A stretch of DNA of 64,000 nucleotides from Streptomyces gilvus (GTDB taxonomy: Bacteria; Actinomycetota; Actinomycetes; Streptomycetales; Streptomycetaceae), in NCBI RefSeq assembly GCF_022513565.1, contig NZ_JAKWBE010000025.1, positions 1 to 64,000 on the forward strand. The letters are read 5' to 3'. Below, piece after piece: positions 1 through 7,733 of this stretch (positions are counted from its first letter, which is position 1; each line of letters begins with the position of its first letter). The position numbers and the translations under genes are program-made. The notes below the pieces were generated by a model that did no database searches, had not been told where the DNA came from, and was given only the letters and a program-made list of their open reading frames with translations.

Positions 1-30
1 CTTGGGACGGGGCCATCGGCGGCTCTCGGG

Positions 31-1473
31 TCAGACCGTTTCCAGCTCCGGAGTTGCTTTCTTCGAGGAGGTCGTGGTCTTCGCCGTGCTCCTCCTCGGG
101 ATCAGCAGGGTCGCCACGGCCGCTGCGGCCACGACTGCCGAGCCGGTGACCAGGGCCGGCTGCAGGCCGTCGACGAAGGTCTGGGCGGTGGCGTAGCCGC
201 CCTGCGACGAGAAGATCGAGGACATGATGGCGATGCCCAGCGCGCCGCCCACTTCGCGCAGGGCGTTGTTCGCGCCGGAGGCCACGCCCTGTTCCCTGGG
301 GCGGACGCTGGACATGACCAGGTTGGAGGCGGGGGCGAAGAAGAGGCCCATGCCGATGCCGCTGACGATCAGGGCGGGCAGTTGCGTGGCGTAGGAGACG
401 CCCGGCGTCACTACGGTCGCCATCCAGCCGAGGCCGAGAGCCTGGAGGAAGAGGCCCGTCGCCACTACGGGGCGGCCGCCGATGCGGTCCGAGAGGATGC
501 CGGCGATGGGCGCCACCAGCATCGGCATGCCGGTCCAGGGCAGCATCCGCAGTCCCGCCTCGGTGGGCGAGTAGCCGAGCACACCCTGCATGAACTGGCT
601 GAGCAGGAAGATCGAGCCGAACATGCCGAGGAACATCAGGAGACTGGCCGCGTTGATGCCGGAGAAGGCCCGGGAGCGGAACAGTCGCATCGGGAGCATC
701 GGGTTCTTGGCGCGCAGGCTGTAGAGGACGAAGGCGGTCAGGAGCGCGGCGCCGGCGAAGAGGCCGGTGAGGACGAGGAAGCTGGTCCAGCCGTCCGCCG
801 GGCCGCGGACCAGGCCGTAGACGATGCCGAAGAGGCCGCCGCTGGCGAGGAGGGTGCCGGGGATGTCGAGGGGGGCACCGGTGCCGTACGACTCGTTCAG
901 GCGGAGGCGGGCCAGGGGCAGGACCGCGATGCCCAGCGGGACGTTGAGCCAGAAGATCCAGTGCCAGGAGACATGCTCGGTGAGGCTGCCGCCGATGAGG
1001 GGGCCGGAGGCCACGGCGAGGCCGTTGACGGCACCCCAGATGCCGTAGGCCATGCCACGCCTGGCGGCCGGGACGGCGGCGGTGAGCAGGGTGAGGGTGA
1101 GCGGCATCATGATCGCCGCGCCGACGCCCTGGACGGCGCGGGCCGCGATCAGGGAGTCGATGCCGGTGGCCATGGCGGCCGCGGCGGAGGCGCCGGTGAA
1201 GACGGTGAGGCCGACGAGGAACATACGGCGCCTGCCGAAGCGGTCGCCCAGGGCCGCGCCGAACATGAGGAGGACGGCGAAGGTGAGGGTGTAGGCGCTG
1301 ACCGTCCACTCCAGGTCGCCCAGGGCTCCGCCGAGGTCCTTGCGGATCGAGGGGAGGGCGGTGGTGACCACCAGGTTGTCGAGGGCCGCCATGAATCCGG
1401 CGACGCTGGTGATGACGAGGGCCCAGACGGTTCCCCCGCGATGGTGCGGTGTTGCGGTGTGCTGCTCTGACAT
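31..1473 (-). CDS. MFS drug-efflux transporter, DHA2 (14-TM) family
   Basis: A 480-residue polytopic membrane protein. The segment LDNLVVTTALP in the first helix and the loop motif GDRFGRRR after helix 2 are hallmarks of the DHA2 (EmrB/QacA) branch of proton-coupled drug exporters, and the length fits 14 membrane segments. The ATG start at the far end gives the usual short cytoplasmic N-terminus before the first helix. It lies downstream of, and in the same direction as, a TetR regulator; a palindrome between the two matches one in front of the tetR gene, so TetR control of efflux is likely. The substrate cannot be told from sequence. Confidence 0.9.
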   Translation of the reverse strand: MSEQHTATPHHRGGTVWALVITSVAGFMAALDNLVVTTALPSIRKDLGGALGDLEWTVSAYTLTFAVLLMFGAALGDRFGRRRMFLVGLTVFTGASAAAAMATGIDSLIAARAVQGVGAAIMMPLTLTLLTAAVPAARRGMAYGIWGAVNGLAVASGPLIGGSLTEHVSWHWIFWLNVPLGIAVLPLARLRLNESYGTGAPLDIPGTLLASGGLFGIVYGLVRGPADGWTSFLVLTGLFAGAALLTAFVLYSLRAKNPMLPMRLFRSRAFSGINAASLLMFLGMFGSIFLLSQFMQGVLGYSPTEAGLRMLPWTGMPMLVAPIAGILSDRIGGRPVVATGLFLQALGLGWMATVVTPGVSYATQLPALIVSGIGMGLFFAPASNLVMSSVRPREQGVASGANNALREVGGALGIAIMSSIFSSQGGYATAQTFVDGLQPALVTGSAVVAAAAVATLLIPRRSTAKTTTSSKKATPELETV

Positions 1474-1516
1474 CGCTCCCCCAGAGGGCTGTGGTTGGGT
1501 GGTGCCGGTTTTTTGA

Positions 1517-1534
1517 TTAGTTATTGATCACTAA
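1517..1534. promoter_or_regulatory. Putative TetR operator upstream of the MFS gene
   Basis: The sequence TTAGT-TATTGATC-ACTAA is an inverted repeat with 5-bp arms and an 8-bp centre. It shares both arms, the spacing and the ATCACTAA half with the palindrome in front of the tetR gene at 2162-2179. Two matching operators at the two promoters of a TetR/efflux pair is the usual autoregulatory layout. Binding is inferred. Confidence 0.6.
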
Positions 1535-1581
1535 GTTTTGCGGGTAGGGGAATGCGCGTTCGTACGCGCCTTCCGCTTGGT

Positions 1582-2151
1582 CTACTTCTCCAGGCGGCCC
1601 TTGAGCTGGGCCTCCGGGTAGAGGCCCTCCCATACCCTGTGCTCGGGCGGGAAACCCATGGCCACCAGGCAGTTGATGAGCATGCCGTACGCCAGGAACG
1701 TCGTCGTCTCGCCGACGTCCGCGCCCAGCGGCACGTGAACCGTGTCCCACAGGCGCATCCAGCCCGCTCGCACTTCCTCGCCGAGCTCGTGGTCGCCGGC
1801 CTGCTCGGCGGCGGCCACCGTGACGTACATCTGCATCTGCATCAGCAGCATCTCGGGCCGCTCGGCGATGACCTTCGTGTACGCGTTGGCCATGGCCCGG
1901 ACGGCTTCCTCGCCCTCCAGCCCCTTGGCCGCCTCCTCGAACGTGCGAATGGTGTCCTCCACGCAGCGCTGGGCGGTCGCGAGGAAGATCGCCTTCTTGC
2001 CCGGGAAGAGCCGGAAGAGGTACGGCTGCGAGACGCCCACCCGCTTGGCGATCGCCTCGGTCGAGGTGCCGTAGTAGCCCCCGCGGGCGAACTCGGCGGT
2101 CGCCGCGCGGATGACGCTCTCGCGTCGCTCTTCTGCGCTCATCCTTGCCAT
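1582..2151 (-). CDS. TetR/AcrR family transcriptional regulator
   Basis: A 189-residue repressor with an N-terminal TetR helix-turn-helix. The stretch from STEAIAKRVGVSQPYLFRLF through the following GKKAIF segment is the classical recognition-helix region at about residues 30-55. The C-terminal ligand-binding domain has no recognisable substrate signature. The ATG at 2151 is preferred; a TTG at 2172 would add seven residues and overlap the operator. It sits upstream of the MFS exporter in the same direction, with operator-like palindromes before both genes, so it probably represses itself and the exporter until it binds a drug-like ligand. Confidence 0.88.
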   Translation of the reverse strand: MARMSAEERRESVIRAATAEFARGGYYGTSTEAIAKRVGVSQPYLFRLFPGKKAIFLATAQRCVEDTIRTFEEAAKGLEGEEAVRAMANAYTKVIAERPEMLLMQMQMYVTVAAAEQAGDHELGEEVRAGWMRLWDTVHVPLGADVGETTTFLAYGMLINCLVAMGFPPEHRVWEGLYPEAQLKGRLEK

Positions 2152-2161
2152 GAGGAGTAAG

Positions 2162-2179
2162 TTAGTACTCAATCACTAA
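2162..2179. promoter_or_regulatory. Putative TetR operator before tetR
   Basis: TTAGT-ACTCAATC-ACTAA begins about 10 bp upstream of the tetR start. It has the same arms and 8-bp centre length as the site at 1517-1534, so it is read as the autoregulatory operator. Confidence 0.6.
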
Positions 2180-2259
2180 CTACGTCAAGGGGGGACGGGG
2201 CGTCCTCCGTTGGAGGCGCCCCTTACTCGCGCCACGCGCGTGTGCGGCCCGCGCTGTGC

Positions 2260-2313
2260 GGCACGCACGTGTGGCACGCACGTGTGGCACGCGCGTGTGC
2301 GGCACGCACGTGT
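2260..2313. repeat. 13-bp minisatellite (GGCACGCACGTGT)
   Basis: Two perfect adjacent copies of GGCACGCACGTGT (2260-2285) are followed by a variant with CGCGCG and another exact copy at 2301-2313. The tract lies between the tetR start and the stop codon of the HadB-like gene, and is one of five short GC-rich tandem tracts at gene ends in this window. Confidence 0.8.
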
Positions 2314-2316
2314 GTC

Positions 2317-2745
2317 TCATGCCAGGCGTACGACCGCCCGTGACATGCCCAGCACCTTCTGGCCGGCGCTGGTCGCGGTGAGGTCCACGCGGACGGTGTT
2401 GTCGTCGAGCTTGGCGGCCACCTTGGCGCTGACCTCGATCAGGGCGCCCTGGTCGTCGTTGGGGACGACGACGGGCTTGGTGAAGCGGACGCCGTACTCG
2501 ACGACCGCGCCCGGGTCGCCGGCCCAGTCGGTGACCACCCGGATCGCCTCGGCCATCGTGAACATGCCGTGCGCGATGACGTCCGGCAGGCCCACCTCCT
2601 TGGCGAACTTCTCGTTCCAGTGGATCGGGTTGAAGTCCCCGGAGGCGCCCGCGTACTGGACGAGCGCGGCACGGGTCACGGGGAAGGACTGGGCGGGCAG
2701 TTCGGTGCCGACCTCGACGTCGTCGTATGCGATCTTCGCCGTCAT
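2317..2745 (-). CDS. MaoC-family (3R)-hydroxyacyl dehydratase, HadB-like
   Basis: A 142-residue single hot-dog protein. The hydratase-2 motif YAGASGDFNPIHWNE (about residues 25-40) carries the Asp and His expected to catalyse dehydration of (3R)-hydroxyacyl thioesters. The start ATG lies 2 bp after the stop of the upstream HadA-like gene, so the two are translationally coupled. The order rpmG-hadA-hadB matches the mycobacterial locus, where HadA/HadB heterodimers act in FAS-II elongation of mycolic-acid precursors. Streptomycetes make no mycolic acids, so the substrate here is open; the heterodimer assignment is inferred. Confidence 0.88.
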   Translation of the reverse strand: MTAKIAYDDVEVGTELPAQSFPVTRAALVQYAGASGDFNPIHWNEKFAKEVGLPDVIAHGMFTMAEAIRVVTDWAGDPGAVVEYGVRFTKPVVVPNDDQGALIEVSAKVAAKLDDNTVRVDLTATSAGQKVLGMSRAVVRLA

Positions 2746-2747
2746 GC

Positions 2748-3200
2748 TCACGCCTCCTCTGCCGCGCGCGCGACCAGCTTCGTCCATGCGGTCACCACGT
2801 GCTCGCCCGCCTCGTCGTGGACCTCGCCCCGGATGTCGAGGATGTCGTTGCCGGCCAGGGACTTGATCGCCTCGATGGTGGAGGTGACCGTGAGCCGGTC
2901 GCCGGCCCGCACCGGGCGGACGTAGGAGAACTTCTGGTCGCCGTGCACCACGCGGCTGTAGTCCAGGCCGAGTTGGGGGTCCTGGACGACCTGTCCGGCG
3001 GCCTTGAAGGTGATGGAGAACACGAAGGTCGGTGGGGCGATGACGTCGGGGTGACCGAGCGCCTTGGCCGCCTCCGGGTCCGTGTACGCGGGGTTGGTGT
3101 CCCCCACCGCCTCGGCGAACTCGCGGATCTTCTCCCGGCCCACCTCATAGGGGGTGGTGGGCGGGTAGCTCCGCCCCACGAAGGACTGGTCGAGCGCCAT
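2748..3200 (-). CDS. MaoC N-terminal-like dehydratase subunit, HadA-like (UPF0336)
   Basis: A 150-residue hot-dog protein. It opens with ALDQSFVGRSYPPTTPYEVG and then VGDTNPAYTDPEAAKALGHPDVIAPPTF, typical of the FAS1/MaoC N-terminal-like domain. It lacks the catalytic Asp-His motif of its partner, so it probably contributes substrate binding in a heterodimer with the HadB-like protein encoded 2 bp downstream. It follows rpmG in the same direction, but a strong terminator lies between them, so it likely has its own promoter in the interval after 3200. Confidence 0.88.
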   Translation of the reverse strand: MALDQSFVGRSYPPTTPYEVGREKIREFAEAVGDTNPAYTDPEAAKALGHPDVIAPPTFVFSITFKAAGQVVQDPQLGLDYSRVVHGDQKFSYVRPVRAGDRLTVTSTIEAIKSLAGNDILDIRGEVHDEAGEHVVTAWTKLVARAAEEA

Positions 3201-3258
3201 GGCTCGCTACCTCCTGCTGATGTCTGCCTGGTGTGTGCGGGGTGGCTCGGCGGCCGGT

Positions 3259-3300
3259 GGCCGGTGGTCTGTGGCCGGTGGTCTGTGGCCGGTGGTCTGT
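3259..3300. repeat. 14-bp minisatellite (GGCCGGTGGTCTGT x3)
   Basis: Three perfect head-to-tail copies of GGCCGGTGGTCTGT, plus degenerate flanking copies to about 3322, lie between the hadA-like start and the rpmG terminator. Confidence 0.85.
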
Positions 3301-3359
3301 GGCCTATGGCCGGTGGCTTGTGACCAGTCGGAACCGGTCGGTAACCGAGGCTCAAACGA

Positions 3360-3396
3360 CGCGAGGCCGCCCCCGACTATTGGGGGCGGCCTCGCG
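3360..3396 (-). terminator. Strong hairpin terminator after rpmG
   Basis: A perfect 15-bp GC-rich stem (3360-3374 with 3382-3396) with a 7-nt loop begins 12 bp beyond the rpmG stop. It has no U-run, as is common in Streptomyces. Confidence 0.8.
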
Positions 3397-3408
3397 AACG
3401 AGCCTGAT

Positions 3409-3573
3409 TTATCGCGTCTCGCGGTGCGCGGTGTGCGCGTTGCAACGCGGGCAGTGCTTCTTCATCTCAAGACGGTCCGGGTTGTTGCGCCGGTTCTTCT
3501 TGGTGATGTAGTTCCGCTCCTTGCACTCCACGCAGGCCAGCGTGATCTTCGGGCGGACGTCGGTGGCAGCCAC
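3409..3573 (-). CDS. rpmG: 50S ribosomal protein L33
   Basis: A 54-residue large-subunit ribosomal protein. It begins AATDVRPKITLACVECKERNY after a GTG start and contains the two CxxC pairs (CVEC and CPRC) of the zinc-binding C+ form of L33. The GTG at 3573 is chosen because the product then matches the usual actinobacterial length and N-terminus. It follows tRNA-Thr and tRNA-Met genes in the same direction, the standard actinobacterial arrangement. Streptomycetes often carry a second, zinc-free L33 elsewhere; the cysteines mark this copy as the zinc-dependent form. Confidence 0.97.
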   Translation of the reverse strand: MAATDVRPKITLACVECKERNYITKKNRRNNPDRLEMKKHCPRCNAHTAHRETR

Positions 3574-3621
3574 GTGAGTGCTCCTTGACGAACGGATGGG
3601 ACGGTTTAACGCATAGAAGAA

Positions 3622-3655
3622 TAGCCGATCGAAGGACCGACCCCGCAATCGGCTA
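3622..3655 (-). terminator. Hairpin between tRNA-Met and rpmG
   Basis: TAGCCGAT (3622-3629) pairs with ATCGGCTA (3648-3655) across an 18-nt loop, and on the transcribed strand it is followed by TTCTTCT. It could terminate the tRNA transcript or serve as a leader element for rpmG. Confidence 0.5.
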
Positions 3656-3662
3656 CTGTCAG

Positions 3663-3735
3663 TAGCGGTGACCGGACTTGAACCGGTGACACAGCGATTA
3701 TGAGCCGCTTGCTCTACCGACTGAGCTACACCGCT
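3663..3735 (-). tRNA. tRNA-Met (CAU), elongator-like
   Basis: A 73-nt cloverleaf: a 7-bp acceptor stem (AGCGGTG with CACCGCT), D arm with GCTC/GAGC, anticodon loop CTCATAA with anticodon CAT, and T loop TTCAAGT. The paired first acceptor position argues against an initiator. No CCA is encoded, as is usual in Streptomyces. Confidence 0.95.
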
Positions 3736-3781
3736 GCGATGCGATCCGTTCCCGCCTCGCGACGGGAACCTCACACACCAG

Positions 3782-3854
3782 AGCCCCAATACGGAATCGA
3801 ACCGTAGACCTTCTCCTTACCATGGAGACGCTCTGCCGACTGAGCTATTGGGGC
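3782..3854 (-). tRNA. tRNA-Thr (GGU)
   Basis: A 73-nt cloverleaf: acceptor GCCCCAA with TTGGGGC, anticodon stem TCTCC/GGAGA enclosing ATGGTAA, anticodon GGT, T loop TTCGATT. It lies just upstream of tRNA-Met and rpmG. Confidence 0.95.
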
Positions 3855-4121
3855 GAGCGATGAAGACATTACACGGTCCGCCGCCGTTCACCCAAATCCG
3901 TTTCGCGGCCCCCGTACCGGCCTGTCCGGTCGGTGGGGGTGGGGTGCGCCGCGGCCCGTCCGACCGCCCTCCCACCAGCCTCTCCAGGCCTCTTTCGTAC
4001 GGCGGACCACACCAGTACGACTATTGCGCTCCTCCCCGTCATGGGCGGATCGCCACCCTAGGCTCGACTCACTCTGCGTGATCTTGCGTCCCCCAGCGCA
4101 GTCCCGAGCCCCTGGAGCGCG

Positions 4122-5426
4122 ATGCCCGACAGCCAGCCGCAGCCGCCCCACTCGTCGTCTTCTTCGTCGTCGTCTTCGTCTTCGTCGTCTGGTGCATCAG
4201 GGCCCTTGGGTTCCTCGGGGCCGAGTGATTCGGGGGCGCTCCTGTTGTCCGGGGCGCGGCTGACCGATGGGCGCACCGTGGACGTACGGCTCGGCGGTGG
4301 GCGGATCGAGGCGGTCGGTACGGCGGGGAGCCTGGCGGTGGGCGGTACGCGCGCGTGTGGTGCGCGTGTGGATCTCAGCGGCTATCTGCTCCTGCCGGCC
4401 CCCGCCGAACCGCACATCCACGGCGACACCGCCCTCTCGGCCGACGGGGACGGCCCTGCCTCCCACGACCCCCAGGACGTCCAACGCCGGGCCACCGAGG
4501 CCGCGTTGCTGCAGCTCGGGCACGGGGCGACCGCGTCGCGGGCACACGTGCGCGTGGGTGACGTGCAGGGTCTCGGCGCGCTGGCCGCCGTACTGCAGGC
4601 CCGGCGTTCGCTGCGCGGGCTGACGGAACTGAGCGCCGTGGCGATGCCGCGGCTGCTGACCGGGGTCGCCGGGGCCGACGGACTGGCCGTGCTGCGGGAC
4701 GCCGTGAAGATGGGGGCGTCCGTGGTGGGCGGCTGCCCGGACCTGGACCCGGATCCGACGGGGTATGTGGAGGCGGTCCTGGAAGTCGCCTCCGAGCACG
4801 GCTGTCCCGTGGACCTGCACACCGACGCCGCCGACCCGGCCCGCCTCGCCCGTCTCGCCGCGATGGCCGGGGGGCTACGGCCGGGCGTGACCCTCGGGCC
4901 GTGCGGCGCCCTGGCCCGTCTCCCCACTGAGGCGGCCACCCGCACCGCCGACCAGCTCGCCGCCGCCGGGGTGGCGGTGGTGTGCCTCCCCCAGGGCGGC
5001 TGCGGTGCCACCGACCACCGCGGCACGGCTCCGGTACGGCTGCTGCGCGCTGCCGGGGTGCGCGTCGCGGCGGGCAGCGGCGCGTTGCGGGACGTGTCGA
5101 ATCCGGTCGGCCGCGGTGATCCCCTGGAGGCCGCGTACCTGCTGTCCTCTCGTTATGGCCTGCGCCCCGAGGACGCGTACGACGCGATCAGCTCGTCGGC
5201 GCGTGCGGTCCTGGGCCTGCCCGAGGTCCGCGTGGAGGCCGGATTCCCGGCCGAACTGCTGGCGGTGAGGGGGGACTCGCTGCCCGGTGCCCTGTCCCTC
5301 GCGTACAGCCGGATCGTGGTGCACCGGGGGCGCGTGGTGGCCCGCACCAGCGCGGTACGGGAGTACTGCAGCTCCGCCGCCGCGGTGGAGTTGGGGTTGC
5401 CTCGGCAGGGGCGTGGGTTGTCATGA
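4122..5426 (+). CDS. Amidohydrolase / cytosine-deaminase-like protein with poly-Ser tract and degraded metal site
   Basis: A 434-residue protein of the metal-dependent amidohydrolase fold. Residues 40-100 form the N-terminal beta sandwich (GARLTDGRTVDVRLGGGRIE) leading to the HxH strand in PAPAEPHIHGDTAL. A later DLHTDAADP matches the barrel strand DLHxDE of cytosine deaminases. Other key positions look lost: the usual GHC is GPC (TLGPCGAL), and the usual GSDN aspartate strand reads GSGALRDVSNP. It may therefore be a pseudo-enzyme or have a changed metal site. A run of 13 serines, encoded by TCN triplets at about 4151-4190, lies near the N-terminus. It stands alone, divergent from tRNA-Thr. 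Confidence 0.8.
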   Translation: MPDSQPQPPHSSSSSSSSSSSSSGASGPLGSSGPSDSGALLLSGARLTDGRTVDVRLGGGRIEAVGTAGSLAVGGTRACGARVDLSGYLLLPAPAEPHIHGDTALSADGDGPASHDPQDVQRRATEAALLQLGHGATASRAHVRVGDVQGLGALAAVLQARRSLRGLTELSAVAMPRLLTGVAGADGLAVLRDAVKMGASVVGGCPDLDPDPTGYVEAVLEVASEHGCPVDLHTDAADPARLARLAAMAGGLRPGVTLGPCGALARLPTEAATRTADQLAAAGVAVVCLPQGGCGATDHRGTAPVRLLRAAGVRVAAGSGALRDVSNPVGRGDPLEAAYLLSSRYGLRPEDAYDAISSSARAVLGLPEVRVEAGFPAELLAVRGDSLPGALSLAYSRIVVHRGRVVARTSAVREYCSSAAAVELGLPRQGRGLS

Positions 5427-6085
5427 GGGGGCGGACAGCCGGGAGGGGGCTGCTGGGAGGGGCGGCCGGGAGGGCGTGCTGGGAACGGGGCAGCCGCAGG
5501 AGCCTGCCCCCGGATTGCCGGGGGTTGTGGGGCACTGGATGTTGCGCTGACGGGCGTACGCCGGAGCGTGCGTGTGCATTGGGGGCGCACGAAGTGGGGG
5601 CGCGCTCGGGGCGTGCATGGCGGGCTGGGGTGTGCGATGTGGGTCTGCGTGCTGTCAGCACACGCCCCCGGCGTGGGTGTCAGCGCTGTGAGCCGCGTGC
5701 GGCTTGAGCGTTCGCGGGCGGCACCCCCGCCTGCCCTCGCCGACAGGGCGCGGGCAGCCACAGCTCACGCGCTCCGAGCGCACGCTGTCCGCGTACGCGC
5801 CAGGCGCACGCGGCGCTGAGCTCAGGCGCCCGGCGCACACGCGACAGGACCGTGTGCTGGGCGCGCGCAATCCGAACCGGTGCGCACCCGGCGCACACGC
5901 ATCAGCTCGCCCGCCTGGCGGGCACAATGCCCGCTCGTACGCCTCACCCGCGCGCCCGCCACGCGCCTGGATGGCCCCCTGTACTCCCAGCCCCCTCGGC
6001 CCCGCGCCTGCGCTGCGGGCGTGCGCCCTGGGGCGTGGCTCAAGTCGTGCGGCGGATGCGGCCGTCCGGGCGTACGGTCGGAGAC
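5427..6085. other. 659-bp gene-poor, GCGCAC-rich spacer
   Basis: No frame here shows a credible start, length and domain. The sequence is dominated by reiterated words such as GCGCACACGC (two CCGGCGCACACGC copies near 5830 and 5888) and CGTACGC. It probably contains the promoter of the SDR gene but no clear promoter could be picked. It may be decayed DNA. Confidence 0.5.
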
Positions 6086-6742
6086 ATGCGCATTGTCATC
6101 GCTGGAGGTCATGGTCAGATCGCGCTGCGGTTGGAGCGGCTGCTCGCCGCGCGCGGAGACGAGGTCGCGGGGATCATCCGGCACGCCGAGCAGGGCGACG
6201 ACCTGCGAGCGGCCGGCGCCGAACCGGTGCTGCTGGATCTGGAGTCGGCCTCGGTCGAGGAGGTCGCCGAGTGCCTGCGCGGCGCCGACGCGGCGGTCTT
6301 CGCGGCGGGCGCAGGTCCCGGCAGCGGAGTGGCCCGTAAGGACACCGTGGACAAGGGGGCGGCGGTCCTGTTCGCGGACGCGGCGGTTCGGGCGGGCGTA
6401 CGACGGCATGTGATCGTTTCGTCCATGGGAGCCGATCCGGCGCACCGAGGGGACGACGTGTTCGACGTGTATCTGCGGGCGAAGGGCGCGGCGGACGCGT
6501 ATGTCCGGAGTCTGGACGCGCTCGACTGGACGATCCTGCGCCCCGGTTCGCTGACGAACGACGCCGGCACCGGTCTCGTACGGCTGGAGGCGGACACGGG
6601 CCGCGGTGCGATCCCGCGCGACGATGTGGCCGCCGTACTGGCGGAGTTGGTGGATACTCCCGCGACGGCGGGGCTGACCCTGGAGCTGGTCGGCGGGGCG
6701 ACGCCGGTCTCGGTGGCGGTGAAGTCGGTCGCCGGGAATTGA
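6086..6742 (+). CDS. NAD(P)H-binding atypical SDR (NmrA/SDR_a5-like) protein
   Basis: A 218-residue Rossmann-fold protein. The N-terminus MRIVIAGGHGQIALRLERLL carries the GGxGxIA nucleotide-binding loop of atypical short-chain dehydrogenases. VIVSSMGADPAH at mid-length and WTILRPGSLTND near residue 150 are the conserved segments of the NAD(P)-dependent epimerase/NmrA-like group. The ATG at 6086 starts the Rossmann strand directly. No tyrosine-lysine catalytic pair is evident, so it may be a redox sensor or a reductase of unknown substrate. It appears monocistronic. Confidence 0.85.
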   Translation: MRIVIAGGHGQIALRLERLLAARGDEVAGIIRHAEQGDDLRAAGAEPVLLDLESASVEEVAECLRGADAAVFAAGAGPGSGVARKDTVDKGAAVLFADAAVRAGVRRHVIVSSMGADPAHRGDDVFDVYLRAKGAADAYVRSLDALDWTILRPGSLTNDAGTGLVRLEADTGRGAIPRDDVAAVLAELVDTPATAGLTLELVGGATPVSVAVKSVAGN

Positions 6743-6800
6743 GGATGGCGGACGCGGGAGGTCCCGGCCGAGCAGGCGGTCGTAAACGATCAGATGTGGC

Positions 6801-7013
6801 TCAGAACAGGGGCAGTTGGCCGGGCATCTCGGGGATGACGTAGCCGTCCAACGACGGTTGGGCGGCGTCCGGTTGGGCCGGTCGGCGCGAGCCGGGGCAG
6901 GAGACCAGTCCGCCGGTCCCGCGGGTGCCGGGCGGGTCGTGCCGGGCGAACCGGCCGGCGACGACGGCGATCTCGCGCCGGCATTCGGGGCAGTGTCTGC
7001 GACGAGTGGACAT
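6801..7013 (-). CDS. Small Cys-containing protein of unknown function
   Basis: A 70-residue protein beginning MSTRRRHCPECRREIAVV, with one CxxC pair and a further cysteine in GLVSCPGS. This suggests half of a zinc-ribbon or a metal site completed by dimerisation. The C-terminus (GYVIPEMPGQLPLF) is proline-rich. It lies 36 bp downstream of the NUDIX gene in the same direction and may be co-transcribed. The ATG start and normal codon use support a real gene; no function can be assigned. Confidence 0.7.
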   Translation of the reverse strand: MSTRRRHCPECRREIAVVAGRFARHDPPGTRGTGGLVSCPGSRRPAQPDAAQPSLDGYVIPEMPGQLPLF

Positions 7014-7049
7014 GGGGTCAGTGTGCCCCGGTCCCCGCCGAGTTGATCG

Positions 7050-7523
7050 TCAGCCGATGTAGGGGGACGTGCGCGTCCGGTCCGCCGCGTGGGTGATGCG
7101 CAGGCGCATGGTCGGGTGGATGTCGAGTTCGCAGAGGGCGTCCGGGTCGACCCAGCGGACCTGGGTGGTCTCGCTGCTGGTGCGCAGTTCGCCGCCCGTG
7201 GGGCGGGCCCGGAAGCAGAGGCTGAACTGCTGACGGACCTCCCCGTCGTCGTACCGCATGACGTGCCCGGGGTCGGTGTAGATGCCGGACAGGTCGACGA
7301 CCTCGACCTGGATCCCGGTCTCCTCCCACACCTCGCGCACGACCGTGTCGCTGATGGACTCGCCGAGGTCGTGGCCGCCTCCGGGCAGCGCCCAGCGGCC
7401 GTTGTCGGCGCGCTGGACCAGGAGGATGCGCCCGGCGTCGTCCCGTACGAAGGCGACGACGGCGGGCACCACGGAGGTGGCCGGCGGGGCGTCCGGGTCG
7501 TGGAAGTAATCGGTGCGGCCCAT
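7050..7523 (-). CDS. NUDIX hydrolase
   Basis: A 157-residue protein whose Nudix box reads GGGHDLGESISDTVVREVWEETG. It includes the REVWEE core that binds the metal for hydrolysis of nucleoside-diphosphate-linked substrates. The ATG at 7523 (MGRTDYFHDPDAPPATSVVP) puts the first beta strand at the proper distance from the start. Upstream sequence in frame has no family signature. The substrate is not predictable; MutT-like or ADP-ribose-type activity are both possible. Confidence 0.92.
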   Translation of the reverse strand: MGRTDYFHDPDAPPATSVVPAVVAFVRDDAGRILLVQRADNGRWALPGGGHDLGESISDTVVREVWEETGIQVEVVDLSGIYTDPGHVMRYDDGEVRQQFSLCFRARPTGGELRTSSETTQVRWVDPDALCELDIHPTMRLRITHAADRTRTSPYIG

Positions 7524-7654
7524 GGGCCGTACATACCCGCATTCCGACCCCGCTCGCGGACCGGGATCCCTTGGGGGTCTCCTCCGCCGGGTCTCCCGTC
7601 GGTCCTCCACTGGGCCCTCACGAAATCCGACTGCCGTGCCCGCCTGACCCCTTC

Positions 7655-7683
7655 TTGCTTAAGTCAATCAACTGACTTAGCGT
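7655..7683 (+). promoter_or_regulatory. Promoter with embedded palindrome before the MFS-fusion gene
   Basis: TTGCTT (7655-7660) and TAGCGT (7678-7683) with a 17-bp spacer resemble a vegetative promoter about 50 bp before the ATG. The spacer is almost entirely an inverted repeat, TAAGTCA-ATCAAC-TGACTTA (7660-7679), placed where a MarR- or TetR-type repressor would block RNA polymerase. No such regulator gene is adjacent. Confidence 0.55.
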
Positions 7684-7733
7684 TGTCGGGTCGTGCACGC
7701 CCGATGCCCAACGTCGCCCACGGAGGCCCGACC

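Noticed and set aside
5427..6085. A decayed gene in the GCGCAC-rich spacer
   Set aside because: No frame yields any recognisable domain fragment, so a pseudogene call cannot be supported.
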